DNA of 64,000 nucleotides, from IMG/VR virus record IMGVR_UViG_3300044695_003856, positions 1 to 64,000 of that record; one strand, 5' to 3'. This stretch comes from a virus. Below, in pieces: positions 1 to 6,639 of this stretch. Both the position numbers and the translations under genes were made by a program. A model generated the notes under the pieces. The model had not been told where the DNA came from, did no database searches, and worked only from the letters and a program-made list of their open reading frames with translations. The number at the start of each line of letters is the position of its first letter. Position 1 is the stretch's first letter.

Positions 1-241
1 CATCGGAATCTTTGCCCCCGATGTAGGACACATGGAGGCTCGTTGAGTTGTGTCCTGCAACCCCGTTGGTGACTTTGTCGTCGGTCGCCAAGGTCGTGAT
101 GTTTCCGTTCGGCTCAATGATTTTGTGATACCCCACCGCCTTCCAGCCCAACCCCTCCTTCCAATGTTTGCGGATGGATGCGATGGTGGTGTTCTTGGGG
201 GTAGCCGTGCAATGGACGACGAGGTGGGTGATATTTCTCAT
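1..241 (-). CDS. N-acetylmuramoyl-L-alanine amidase (partial, C-terminus outside window)
   Basis: The translation starts MRNITHLVVHCTATP and continues with GWKAVGYHKIIEPNG and HNSTSLHVSYIGG. This is the Amidase_2/PGRP fold that cuts the bond between N-acetylmuramate and L-alanine in peptidoglycan. The His in LVVHCTAT is the expected first zinc ligand and the Tyr in GYHKII the expected catalytic tyrosine; the remaining ligands would lie beyond the left edge. About 80 residues are visible. The start codon overlaps the stop of the upstream gene by four bases (ATGA). It is a likely second lysis enzyme in addition to the GH19 protein at 15886. Confidence 0.88.
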   Translation of the reverse strand, partial: MRNITHLVVHCTATPKNTTIASIRKHWKEGLGWKAVGYHKIIEPNGNITTLATDDKVTNGVAGHNSTSLHVSYIGGKDSD

Positions 242-489
242 TCTTCGGGGTTAAGGAGTGGGTAGTAACAAACGGTATGGTCCTGCTCGGTGGGTAACTG
301 GGAGGCTGACACTTCATGAACCCCCGCCCATTGAGCCTTGGCGGGGTCGTACCCAAGCAACTCGCAAGCACGGCGGTACTCGCACAGGAGGGCGTGGTTC
401 TGCTCCAAGTCAGCGGGCGATATGGCTATCATCAGTCGCTCCAAGGCGTTTGTGAGGGCTTTGGCGGGTCGGGTAGAGTGGTAGGTCAT
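238..489 (-). CDS. Small protein of unknown function upstream of the amidase
   Basis: An 83-residue protein (starts MTYHSTRPAKAL), mostly helical in appearance, with no family I recognise. It is the first gene of a leftward unit and is translationally coupled to the amidase by an ATGA overlap. Its ATG lies only five bases after a TAAATTTG promoter box, so the message is probably leaderless or nearly so. The coupling suggests a lysis-related or early accessory role, but nothing in the sequence proves it. Confidence 0.7.
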   Translation of the reverse strand: MTYHSTRPAKALTNALERLMIAISPADLEQNHALLCEYRRACELLGYDPAKAQWAGVHEVSASQLPTEQDHTVCYYPLLNPEE

Positions 490-493
490 ACCG

Positions 494-501
494 CAAATTT
501 A
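494..501 (-). promoter_or_regulatory. Bacteroidota-type promoter (-7 box) for the leftward unit
   Basis: On the minus strand the box reads TAAATTTG (consensus TAnnTTTG), followed by CGGT and then the ATG at 489. The expected transcription start falls at or next to the start codon. An operator-like motif overlaps the box. Confidence 0.6.
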
Positions 502-567
502 TACCCGATAGCGCAGAAATATGCCCAAAACAGAGAGTTTTGAAAATCTTATACCGCATCGGGTGTA
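500..567. promoter_or_regulatory. Two operator-like TATACCC motifs between divergent promoters
   Basis: TATACCCGATAGCG lies at 500-513, overlapping the leftward -7 box, and TATACCGCATCGGGTGTA at 550-567, a near-palindrome. The same motif occurs twice upstream of the gene at 63082. The spacing and symmetry suggest binding sites for one repressor. Confidence 0.5.
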
Positions 568-619
568 AATGCTCCAAAAGAAAAATGACTACAATGGTCG
601 CAAAAGGGTAGAGGCGTTG

Positions 620-627
620 TAACTTTG
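620..627 (+). promoter_or_regulatory. Bacteroidota-type promoter (-7 box) for the first rightward unit
   Basis: TAACTTTG matches TAnnTTTG. It is followed by a short A/C-rich leader and the ATG at 649. No convincing -33 TTTG is visible at the normal distance. Confidence 0.6.
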
Positions 628-648
628 TCGGACACTAAACCACCAACC

Positions 649-894
649 ATGCCACAAACCATCAAAAAGTACCCCGTCGTCGTTGTAGAATCAGCGACTG
701 ACCCCGTGTCCAAAGAAACCTGCGGAGGCGACCAATACACCCTTGTAACCCCAAAGAGCAAGGCGAGAGCATTTTCAATGGCCAAACTATTGAAGAACTT
801 TTACGAAGTCCATGTGTACGAAGAAGACACCGATGTCCGAGGCCATTGGATTTTTAAGAATGGCGTTATGATTGAAAATATGTTCAGCAACTAA
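649..894 (+). CDS. Small protein of unknown function, first gene of the early unit
   Basis: An 81-residue protein beginning MPQTIKKYPVVVVES. The ATG at 649 is preferred over an upstream in-frame start at 625 because 625 lies right at the promoter box (620-627) and 649 follows the usual ACCAACC leader. The sequence alternates short strands and helices (YTLVTPKSKARAFSMAKLL, then EVHVYEEDTDVRGHWIF), as in a small alpha/beta protein. No family recognised. Confidence 0.65.
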   Translation: MPQTIKKYPVVVVESATDPVSKETCGGDQYTLVTPKSKARAFSMAKLLKNFYEVHVYEEDTDVRGHWIFKNGVMIENMFSN

Positions 895-904
895 CCCCAA
901 AACC

Positions 905-1024
905 ATGACCCACGAAACCAAAACCAAACTCAAAGCAGCCCTTGCGACGGGCTACATCGTGCTGACCACCTGCCTCGGCCTCGCATTTTTCGGCAGATTC
1001 TTTCTCGCAATCATCACCAACTAA
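905..1024 (+). CDS. Small single-span membrane protein
   Basis: A 39-residue protein: a charged N-terminus (MTHETKTKLKAAL) and one hydrophobic segment at residues 14-37. It sits between two early genes with the spacers AACCCCAAAACC and AACCCCCAAACC that are typical of this phage. A similar small membrane protein is encoded at 50656. Its function is unknown. Confidence 0.6.
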   Translation: MTHETKTKLKAALATGYIVLTTCLGLAFFGRFFLAIITN

Positions 1025-1035
1025 ACCCCCAAACC

Positions 1036-1596
1036 ATGCACAAATTCAAAACCACCAACATCAAAGGGAAGGACTATGTTGAAGTCAACCAACGCCTCCT
1101 GTTCTTCCGCAACGAGCCAACCTATGCGGGTTGGTCCATTGAATCCGATCTCGTTGACCTGCAACCCGACCGCTGCTGCATCAAGGCAATGATTCGGGAT
1201 GCCGATGGCCGCATCCGTGCTACGGGCCATGCTCATGAGGACCGCACCAGTTCCATGATTAACAAGACCTCCTATGTAGAAAACTGCGAAACATCTGCCT
1301 TTGGCCGTGCCTTGGCCGCCCTTGGTATCGGGATTGAAACGAGCATCGCAAGTGCTAACGAGGTGTCCATGGCCATCGCCAAGCAGGAGAACCTCAACGA
1401 CCTCAACGACAAACTCGGCCTCGTTCCCGCCTACGACGACCTCACCGCCGCAACCCTGAAAGCCGACTTCTTGAAACTGGTGCAGAAGTTACCCGCTGAC
1501 CAGCAGGAACGCTTTATGAAGGACCTGGACCAAATGACCCCCGCCCGATTTGAGAAAGGCATTCAATTCATTCAAAATCAACTCTCTAAAAAATAA
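1036..1596 (+). CDS. ERF/Rad52-like single-strand annealing recombinase
   Basis: A 186-residue protein. The stretches KDYVEVNQRLLFF, GWSIESDLVDL, IKAMIRDADGRIRATGHA and especially YVENCETSAFGRALAALGIG are the pattern of phage single-strand annealing proteins of the ERF/Rad52-like group. They coat ssDNA and anneal complementary strands during recombination and repair. The C-terminal third is helical and variable. Neighbours are typical early phage genes, and the coiled-coil gene at 63082 is of a kind often found beside such recombinases. The family is clear; the exact subfamily is not. Confidence 0.8.
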   Translation: MHKFKTTNIKGKDYVEVNQRLLFFRNEPTYAGWSIESDLVDLQPDRCCIKAMIRDADGRIRATGHAHEDRTSSMINKTSYVENCETSAFGRALAALGIGIETSIASANEVSMAIAKQENLNDLNDKLGLVPAYDDLTAATLKADFLKLVQKLPADQQERFMKDLDQMTPARFEKGIQFIQNQLSKK

Positions 1597-1599
1597 GCC

Positions 1600-1839
1600 A
1601 TGACCTTACTTGAAAAATGTAATGCCGATGTTTACAAGGCCATCCTTGATATCAAGAATGAAGAAGTTTGTTATGGCGAGAAATTAATTAGTATCCTACA
1701 ACGACATGAATATTATCATGATTTGACTTTCAGTGAAATAATGTGGTTTGCCGCTCATCTTCCATTGGCAATTTGGGACCGCAAAGTCCATACCTTCTAC
1801 ATCCTTTTTCAATCCCAACAAACCACCGTAATGCCATGA
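1600..1839 (+). CDS. Small conserved protein, paralogue of the gene at 57921
   Basis: A 79-residue protein with CNADVYKAILDIK near the N-terminus and WDRKVHTFYILFQSQQTT near the C-terminus. The same blocks occur in the protein at 57921-58163. The gene is more AT-rich than its neighbours, which suggests a mobile cassette. Its stop overlaps the next start (ATGA), and the paralogue is coupled to its own downstream gene in the same way. Function unknown. Confidence 0.75.
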   Translation: MTLLEKCNADVYKAILDIKNEEVCYGEKLISILQRHEYYHDLTFSEIMWFAAHLPLAIWDRKVHTFYILFQSQQTTVMP

Positions 1840-2285
1840 ACCATTTAGTAACCATCCCCAAGTCGGACATCTCCAAGCAGGACATCGCCGACATCGCCGC
1901 TGGCCTCATCCTCCGCATCGAGGAAGGCGAGGTCAACCCCATCGCCGCCCATGTACGCTTGAAGGCGGTCGTCAAAGCCTTGGAGCAAGTCCTAAAGGCA
2001 ACCGAGGACATCGTGAGGGACGAAGCCGAAAAGCACGGCAAAACCTTCTCCGCCTTCGGGGCAGAAATCCAGGTCAAGGAGGGGGCGTTGACACCCGACT
2101 ACACGCACGACCAAGTTTGGAGCGACTTGCAGGCAAGCATGAAAGCCCGTGAGGAACTGCTAAAGATGGCCTTCCGCAACGCTGGCAAGGCAACGGTGTA
2201 CGACGAAGCTACGGGTGAAGCGGTCCCCGTATGTCCCGCCAAAGGGACAAAACCAAGCATCGCTGTTACTTTTAAAACCAGTTAA
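1836..2285 (+). CDS. Phage early protein of unknown function, possibly recombination-associated
   Basis: A 149-residue protein. Residues 20-75 form a long amphipathic helix region (RIEEGEVNPIAAHVRLKAVV, VLKATEDIVRDEAEKHGK), and the C-terminal half contains FGAEIQVKEGALTPDY. This layout is common in phage proteins encoded next to annealing recombinases, and I know no established activity for it. The ATG at 1836 overlaps the preceding stop. Confidence 0.7.
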   Translation: MNHLVTIPKSDISKQDIADIAAGLILRIEEGEVNPIAAHVRLKAVVKALEQVLKATEDIVRDEAEKHGKTFSAFGAEIQVKEGALTPDYTHDQVWSDLQASMKAREELLKMAFRNAGKATVYDEATGEAVPVCPAKGTKPSIAVTFKTS

Positions 2286-2286
2286 G

Positions 2287-2595
2287 ATGAAAGACGGACA
2301 AACAATCGGCCAATGGCTGAACTGGGATTTTGAGGCGAATGGGGATTTGGAAATCTACGGCAAGAATGGCAACCTAATCTACCATGAATATTCAAATGGA
2401 TTTTGGCAAAAGTATGAACACGATTTTCAATGCAGATTAATCTACACAGAGGATTGCTCTGGGTTTTGGGAAAAGTCTGAATACGATTCCGAAAGCAATC
2501 GTATATACTATGAAAATAGAAATGGCTTGATTACGGACAACCGCACCCCCGAAATCATTGAACACAACGGACGCAAGTACCAACTAATCCCCTAA
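2287..2595 (+). CDS. YD-like repeat protein, paralogue of the gene at 56337
   Basis: A 102-residue protein. After an N-terminal block MKDGQTIGQWLNWDFEANG it carries about three 20-residue repeats of the type YSNGFWQKYEHDF / CSGFWEKSEYDSESN, then a fixed ending HNGRKYQLIP. The paralogue at 56337 shares the N-terminal block, the repeats and the ending, and the two are almost identical at DNA level over the first 65 bases. The beta-rich repeats resemble short RHS/YD repeats. Function unknown. Confidence 0.75.
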   Translation: MKDGQTIGQWLNWDFEANGDLEIYGKNGNLIYHEYSNGFWQKYEHDFQCRLIYTEDCSGFWEKSEYDSESNRIYYENRNGLITDNRTPEIIEHNGRKYQLIP

Positions 2596-2597
2596 CC

Positions 2598-2819
2598 ATG
2601 CCCGAACAACCCATCCAAAAGAGAGGCTCCCAACGCCGAAACCGCAACGCAACTGTCAAGGCCGTGTACCTACTGCTCAACAAGCCTATGCGTGTTGAAC
2701 GATTGGCCGAGGCCGTAGATTTGCCCCTCCGCCAAACCTACCGAATCATTACCCACCTCAAAGCAACGGGGTGGTTGCAAAGCGACAGGTCTTACTACTG
2801 GCTAACCATAAACCCCTAA
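2598..2819 (+). CDS. Small winged-helix DNA-binding protein (first of a tandem pair)
   Basis: A 73-residue protein: basic N-terminus (RGSQRRNRNATV), then a helix-turn-helix with PMRVERLAEAVDLPLRQTYRIITHLKA and a wing (GWLQSDRSYYWL). It is a paralogue of the next gene, with the same arrangement and the shared motif RxTYRI. Probably a transcriptional regulator or DNA-structuring protein of the phage. Confidence 0.7.
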   Translation: MPEQPIQKRGSQRRNRNATVKAVYLLLNKPMRVERLAEAVDLPLRQTYRIITHLKATGWLQSDRSYYWLTINP

Positions 2820-2821
2820 CC

Positions 2822-3043
2822 ATGCCCAAACCCAAAGGAAAAGAAATCCAACGAAGGGTGGCCACCATCTACGCCGTGTCATACCTCGCACAACGCCCAT
2901 ACAGGGCCACAGAACTCGCCGAAGTGCTTGGGGTGACCATCCGTACCACCTACCGAATCCTAAGCGATTTACGGGCCTCAAATTGGCTCGTAAAAGAAAA
3001 CTGCAAATACTCAATTCAACCTAACAAAATCCAAAGCCAATGA
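2822..3043 (+). CDS. Small winged-helix DNA-binding protein (second of a tandem pair)
   Basis: A 73-residue protein starting at the ATG after CTAACC. It has the same fold as the preceding gene: PYRATELAEVLGVTIRTTYRILSDL forms the helix-turn-helix and NWLVKENCKYSI the wing. The pair probably arose by tandem duplication and then diverged at DNA level. Its stop overlaps the next start by four bases (ATGA). Confidence 0.7.
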   Translation: MPKPKGKEIQRRVATIYAVSYLAQRPYRATELAEVLGVTIRTTYRILSDLRASNWLVKENCKYSIQPNKIQSQ

Positions 3044-3750
3044 TGAAGGACTTTCCTAAATCTGTTGAGGATGGCAAAGAATCCGAGAATTTGTTTATGT
3101 TCCTTTTTGCGAAAAAGAATGGGATACCATGCAAGCCATCAACCCAAAAACAAAACACGGTTGAGCATATTGATTGTTTTTGTGGTGACTGGGCCTTTGA
3201 TGTAAAGGGACAAAGGAAAAAGAAACGGGCGAATGATGACTTTTGCAATGACCAAATACTTTTGGAGATTAAAGGAGTTGCAGGTTTTGACGGCTGGCTT
3301 TACGGGAAGGCCGAATACATTGCTTGGGAAACATCCGATTCCTTTCTTATCTTTAGAAGGCAAGACCTTGTAAACCACTACGAAGCCAACGAGCATCTTT
3401 ACGAAAAAATCAACCGTCCAAACAAAAAAGACCTTTTTGTGTGGGTTCCATTTGACCACCTCAAAACAATTAAATTCTCAATTTTACCTAAACCCCAACC
3501 CCAACCCATGAGTAACTACACCCCCCAACCCAACACCTTCTCCCTGTTCGCTAACGACAAGGGCGACAACCCAAAACGCCCCGACTACCGTGGGGACATC
3601 ATTCTCCCCGACGGGACCAAGATGCGGTTATCCGCATGGGTCAAGGAAGGGCAGAGCGGCAAGAAGTTCCTGAGCGGCAAGGTCGAGCCGATGAACGAAT
3701 CCCGTCCAGCCAACGCATTTGAACCACAGGCTGGAGATATGCCGTTTTAG
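3040..3750 (+). CDS. Apparent fusion: PD-(D/E)XK-like nuclease domain plus SSB-tailed small protein
   Basis: A 236-residue protein in two parts. Residues 1-150 look like a restriction-type nuclease (CGDWAFDVKG and NDQILLEIKG supply D/E...xK signatures). Residues 157-236 begin with an internal Met at 3508 and form a small beta-rich domain (YRGDIILPDGTKMRLSAWVK, GKKFLSGKVEP) ending in GDMPF, like the tip of SSB proteins that recruits partners. The linker PKPQPQP is encoded by a sequence that looks exactly like this phage's intergenic spacers. The second part may also be translated alone. The first part is more AT-rich than the second. Confidence 0.65.
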   Translation: MMKDFPKSVEDGKESENLFMFLFAKKNGIPCKPSTQKQNTVEHIDCFCGDWAFDVKGQRKKKRANDDFCNDQILLEIKGVAGFDGWLYGKAEYIAWETSDSFLIFRRQDLVNHYEANEHLYEKINRPNKKDLFVWVPFDHLKTIKFSILPKPQPQPMSNYTPQPNTFSLFANDKGDNPKRPDYRGDIILPDGTKMRLSAWVKEGQSGKKFLSGKVEPMNESRPANAFEPQAGDMPF

Positions 3751-3752
3751 TG

Positions 3753-3760
3753 TAACTTTG
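3753..3760 (+). promoter_or_regulatory. Bacteroidota-type promoter (-7 box) for the structured leader RNA
   Basis: TAACTTTG, three bases after the stop of the previous gene. Transcription would start near 3766 and give a leader of about 115 bases that ends in an intrinsic terminator before the initiator gene. Confidence 0.65.
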
Positions 3761-3765
3761 CCCGA

Positions 3766-3880
3766 AGATTACATTTACCAATAACGCCCGTGTGTGATTC
3801 CAGCCACACGATGCGTCCGACTAAGGGTTAGCCGCTTTAACCCTGCCCCGACTGCTGGAATCAGTTGGGGCTTTTTTTTT
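3766..3880 (+). ncRNA. Three-hairpin leader RNA with complementary loops (sRNA or attenuator)
   Basis: Hairpin 1 pairs CGTGTG (3789-3794) with CACACG (3805-3810). Hairpin 2 pairs AGGGTTA (3824-3830) with TAACCCT (3838-3844). Hairpin 3 is the terminator at 3846-3870. The loop of hairpin 1 contains GATTCCAG (3796-3803), and the loop of hairpin 3 contains CTGGAAT (3855-3861), running into CTGGAATC. The two loops can form seven perfect pairs, either as a kissing loop or as an alternative pairing that opens the terminator. No riboswitch class known to me fits. Confidence 0.6.
3846..3880 (+). terminator. Intrinsic terminator just before the replication initiator
   Basis: CCCCGACTG (3846-3854) pairs with CAGTTGGGG (3862-3870) with one G-U pair, followed by nine T at 3872-3880. 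It ends five bases before the ATG at 3885, so it can only act as an sRNA end or as an attenuator for the downstream genes. Confidence 0.85.
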
Positions 3881-3884
3881 ACTC

Positions 3885-4589
3885 ATGAAGCAAATATCAT
3901 GGTTCAAGTTCTGCCCAGCCGATTGGATGATGGGCCGAATATCCCGCCAACCCGCCGAGGTGCAGGTGGCCTTCATCCGATTGTGTTGCGTCTATTGGAA
4001 CGCAGAATGCGAGATGTCAACCGACCACGCCGAACTGGAAGCCGATGGGCATCTTGAACGGTTACTCCAAACCCGATTGGTAGAATCCAACGGGCCGTCG
4101 GTCTTCATCAAGTTCCTTGACATCCAATGGGAGGAAGCCAACCTGCATCGGACCAAGATGTCCCAAGCGGGGAAGCGGAGTGCCGAAAGGAGGTCAGCAA
4201 AGGTTGAAGAAAATCCAACTAAGGTTGAACCTATGTTGAACCTACCTTCAACTAAGGTTGAACCAATGTTCAATAGAGAAGAGGAGAGAAGAGAAGAGAA
4301 GAAGAGAGGAGAAAATACTTGTGTGCTTTTTGACCAATTTTGGACCCTCTACCCTCGCAAGACCTCCAAGCAGTCCGCATCCAAAGCCTTCGCCAAGTTG
4401 AAGGACGAAGACCAGCAGAAGGCCATCAACAACATCTCCCGCCTCTACTCCGAAACCCCCGTGCAGTTCGTTCCCCATGCGGCGACCTACCTCAACCAAG
4501 GCCGATGGGAGGACCAAGTAATCCCAAGGAACGCTACCTTCAACCCACTAAACCAATCCGATGACGAACCCTTACCATCTTACCGCTGA
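3885..4589 (+). CDS. Phage replication initiator with YdaU/DUF1376-like N-terminus
   Basis: A 234-residue protein. Residues 1-45 (WFKFCPADWMMGRISRQPAE, VQVAFIRLCCVYW) match the start of phage replication proteins of the YdaU/DUF1376 type. The C-terminal domain (FDQFWTLYPRKTSKQSASKAF ... PHAATYLNQGRWEDQV) matches the conserved end of such proteins, which load the replicative helicase. The middle is low-complexity and encoded by direct repeats that may be the origin. The gene overlaps dnaB by 29 bases, as in lambda O-P type modules. Confidence 0.8.
   Translation: MKQISWFKFCPADWMMGRISRQPAEVQVAFIRLCCVYWNAECEMSTDHAELEADGHLERLLQTRLVESNGPSVFIKFLDIQWEEANLHRTKMSQAGKRSAERRSAKVEENPTKVEPMLNLPSTKVEPMFNREEERREEKKRGENTCVLFDQFWTLYPRKTSKQSASKAFAKLKDEDQQKAINNISRLYSETPVQFVPHAATYLNQGRWEDQVIPRNATFNPLNQSDDEPLPSYR
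4216..4273 (+). repeat. Iteron-like direct repeats inside the initiator gene (possible origin)
   Basis: CAACTAAGGTTGAACC followed by TATGTT or AATGTT occurs at 4216-4237 and 4249-4270, 33 bases apart. A further GGTTGAA lies at 4202. A purine-rich tract (GAAGAGGAGAGAAGAG...) follows at 4277-4314. In lambda the origin iterons also lie within the initiator gene, beside an easily melted segment. Confidence 0.5.
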
Positions 4590-5844
4590 ACGCAGGCTCC
4601 TGTCCTGCCTCATGGACCAGTTCACCAACCGAGCGGTCCTCCTTCTGCAAATTCCCGAACGCCTATTCACGGGGAACCATGTCCTCGTATATCGGGCCAT
4701 TGAATCCCTGCACCGAGCAGAGCGACCCGTTGACTTGGTTGCGGTTCACAAGCACCTCATTGACAACGGGCAGGCCCATGTCATCGCTGAATTTGTGGAC
4801 ATCTTGGACGGCAACACGCTGACCTCCGACTGGAAGGTGTACGCCTCGGACCTCAACGAAGCGTGGAAGCAGCGGGAGGAACAACGCATCATGGACGAGT
4901 TGGCCCATGACAGGGACATACCCAAAGCCTTCGCCCGCTATCAATCCATGCAGGCCATTGAAACCAACGCAACCGAAACTACCGCTCACGAACTGGCTAA
5001 GACCTACCTCATGAACATGAACGAGGTCCGTGAAGGCAGGCGCAAGGATTCAATCTTTCCCACCTACATCAGCCCGATGGACCGAATGCTTACAGGGTTC
5101 AAGCCTACCGAGTTTATCCTCTTAGGTGGAAGGCCCGCAATGGGCAAGACGCTCTTGGCCCTGCAAATCGCAATGAATCAAGCCATGGCCGACATTCCCG
5201 TGGTCTTTTTCACGCTGGAAATGTCAGCGGAGCAACTGACCCAGCGGATGCTCTCCAACCTCGCCACCATGGACGGGGCGCACTTTCTCAACCCCACCGA
5301 GCGAATCAGCACAAAAGATTTTATGGATTTGGGCCAAAAAGCGGACCTCCTAAAGTCCAAACCGCTGTATATCGTGGACCTGCACCAAGCCAACCTGGAC
5401 CGCATTGAGGGCGAAATCGCCAAACTGAAAACCAAGTACGGGATTTGCGGATTCTACTTGGACTACCTCCAACTCGTAGAGCCGACCAAGATTGACAAAG
5501 CCAAGCCAAAAATTGAGCAGATGACCAACATATCCAAGACCCTCAAAGCAATATGCAAACGGCAGAAGGTGTTCGGGGTTGTGGTGTCATCGCTATCCCG
5601 TGCAACCGAGGGAAGGAGCGACCATAGGCCCATCATGTCGGACCTTCGGGAAACGGGGCAACTGGAATTTGATGCGGACAAGATTGGCTTTGTTTACCGC
5701 CCCTACGAACACGACAGGAACCAACCAGCGGACCTCATGGAGGTCATCGTCCGCAAAAACCGCAACGGTTCCCTTGGCATCGCAAACATCCAATGCCACC
5801 TTCCCTTTACCAAAGCCAACGAATACCCACCTAATTCGCTATGA
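4561..5844 (+). CDS. dnaB: Replicative DNA helicase, DnaB family
   Basis: A 427-residue protein. An N-terminal helical domain starts MTNPYHLTAERRLLSCLMDQ and continues through residue ~115. The RecA-like domain holds Walker A (GGRPAMGKTLLALQ, about residues 183-196), the conserved FTLEMSAEQLTQRML, Walker B (GFYLDYLQLV) and VSSLSRATEGRSDHRPIMSD ... RETGQLEFDADKIGFVYRP. It unwinds the fork as a hexamer. Slightly shorter than bacterial DnaB (about 450-470). It overlaps the initiator upstream and the VRR-NUC gene downstream (ATGA). Confidence 0.95.
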   Translation: MTNPYHLTAERRLLSCLMDQFTNRAVLLLQIPERLFTGNHVLVYRAIESLHRAERPVDLVAVHKHLIDNGQAHVIAEFVDILDGNTLTSDWKVYASDLNEAWKQREEQRIMDELAHDRDIPKAFARYQSMQAIETNATETTAHELAKTYLMNMNEVREGRRKDSIFPTYISPMDRMLTGFKPTEFILLGGRPAMGKTLLALQIAMNQAMADIPVVFFTLEMSAEQLTQRMLSNLATMDGAHFLNPTERISTKDFMDLGQKADLLKSKPLYIVDLHQANLDRIEGEIAKLKTKYGICGFYLDYLQLVEPTKIDKAKPKIEQMTNISKTLKAICKRQKVFGVVVSSLSRATEGRSDHRPIMSDLRETGQLEFDADKIGFVYRPYEHDRNQPADLMEVIVRKNRNGSLGIANIQCHLPFTKANEYPPNSL

Positions 5845-6170
5845 TGGAAGAATACAATCTCCAAGCATCCTGCGTCAAGTTGTTCGCTTTGATGCGACCC
5901 AACGAGCAGGGGCTGCTATTCCTCAACCTCAACAACCCCCGTTCCCGCTCCAACGGTTTCTTCCTAAAGGGAATCGGGCTGACCGCTGGCGTTGCTGACA
6001 TGACCTACCTATCCCCGAAAGGAGCGGTATTTCTTGAATTTAAAACACCCAAGGGCAAGCAGTCGCTATCGCAGAAATGGTGGCAGGGGGTCGTTCAGGA
6101 GGCGGGGTACAGGTACGAGGTCATCCGCTCGGTAGAAGATTTCCAGCGGGTGTTGGCTGAATGTGGGTAG
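5841..6170 (+). CDS. VRR-NUC domain nuclease (Holliday-junction resolvase-like)
   Basis: A 109-residue protein. The motif pattern GLTAGVADMTYLSPKGAVFL followed by EFKTPKGKQSLSQKWW is that of stand-alone VRR-NUC proteins: D in GVADM, E and K in FLEFK as the PD-(D/E)XK metal site, and Q in the SLSQKWW helix. Phage members of this family act as structure-specific nucleases on branched DNA. It is coupled to dnaB by ATGA, which fits a role at replication or recombination intermediates. Confidence 0.88.
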   Translation: MMEEYNLQASCVKLFALMRPNEQGLLFLNLNNPRSRSNGFFLKGIGLTAGVADMTYLSPKGAVFLEFKTPKGKQSLSQKWWQGVVQEAGYRYEVIRSVEDFQRVLAECG

Positions 6171-6178
6171 GTTGTTTA

Positions 6179-6186
6179 TATCTTTG
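6179..6186 (+). promoter_or_regulatory. Bacteroidota-type promoter (-7 box), probably leaderless transcript
   Basis: TATCTTTG, then ACAC and the ATG at 6191. The transcription start would coincide with the start codon or fall within a few bases of it. Confidence 0.6.
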
Positions 6187-6190
6187 ACAC

Positions 6191-6382
6191 ATGCGCCTCA
6201 TACTGCTCCTTCTGCTCCTGACCGCCTGCACCAACGACCGCCCTTGGAAGGTTATTGAGGTGCGGACCAAGGGGGATGCCTGCGAGTATGTGTTGAGCAG
6301 GTCCAACGGATTCGGGCCGCAGGTAAAAAACAAGACCGATACTTGCGGGAAATATCAATTATTCCAAACCATAAAGCCATAA
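6191..6382 (+). CDS. Small lipoprotein
   Basis: A 63-residue protein with a short signal peptide (MRLILLLLLLTAC) ending in a lipobox LLTAC; Cys13 would be the lipidated residue. The mature part is about 50 residues with two more cysteines (DACEY, DTCGKY), which could form a disulfide outside the cytoplasm. It is produced early under its own promoter, so a role at the host envelope, such as superinfection exclusion, is possible but unproven. Confidence 0.7.
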   Translation: MRLILLLLLLTACTNDRPWKVIEVRTKGDACEYVLSRSNGFGPQVKNKTDTCGKYQLFQTIKP

Positions 6383-6418
6383 ACCATGAAACCAACCCCC
6401 ACCCCTAACCCCTAACTT

Positions 6419-6592
6419 ATGAAGAAATCCATTGAGACACTTGATCTTGAAAACGCAGAAAAAGAATTGCGTATATCTGATGTTATAAGTAGTTTAACTC
6501 TTGAAGATATTACTAAAATAGTAAATGCTTTTACGGACATTAATATACCTATTGAAGCAGTAAGGGAAGAAATAGAGTTAAATTACTGCTAA
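6419..6592 (+). CDS. Small acidic protein of unknown function
   Basis: A 57-residue acidic helical protein (SIETLDLENAEKELRISDVI, LTLEDITKIVNAFTD). It is markedly AT-rich compared with its neighbours. The spacer before it (CCCCACCCCTAACCCCTAAC) is a long example of the phage's C/A-rich linkers. No family recognised; likely a recently acquired cassette. Confidence 0.6.
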   Translation: MKKSIETLDLENAEKELRISDVISSLTLEDITKIVNAFTDINIPIEAVREEIELNYC

Positions 6593-6639
6593 CTCGCATA
6601 TTTGTCTAACCCCAACCCCTAACCCATAAACCCAAAGTA

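Noticed and set aside
6386-6415. Nine-codon frame MKPTPTPNP before the small AT-rich gene
   Set aside because: It is just the C/A-rich intergenic linker preceded by an ATG; too short to support as a gene.
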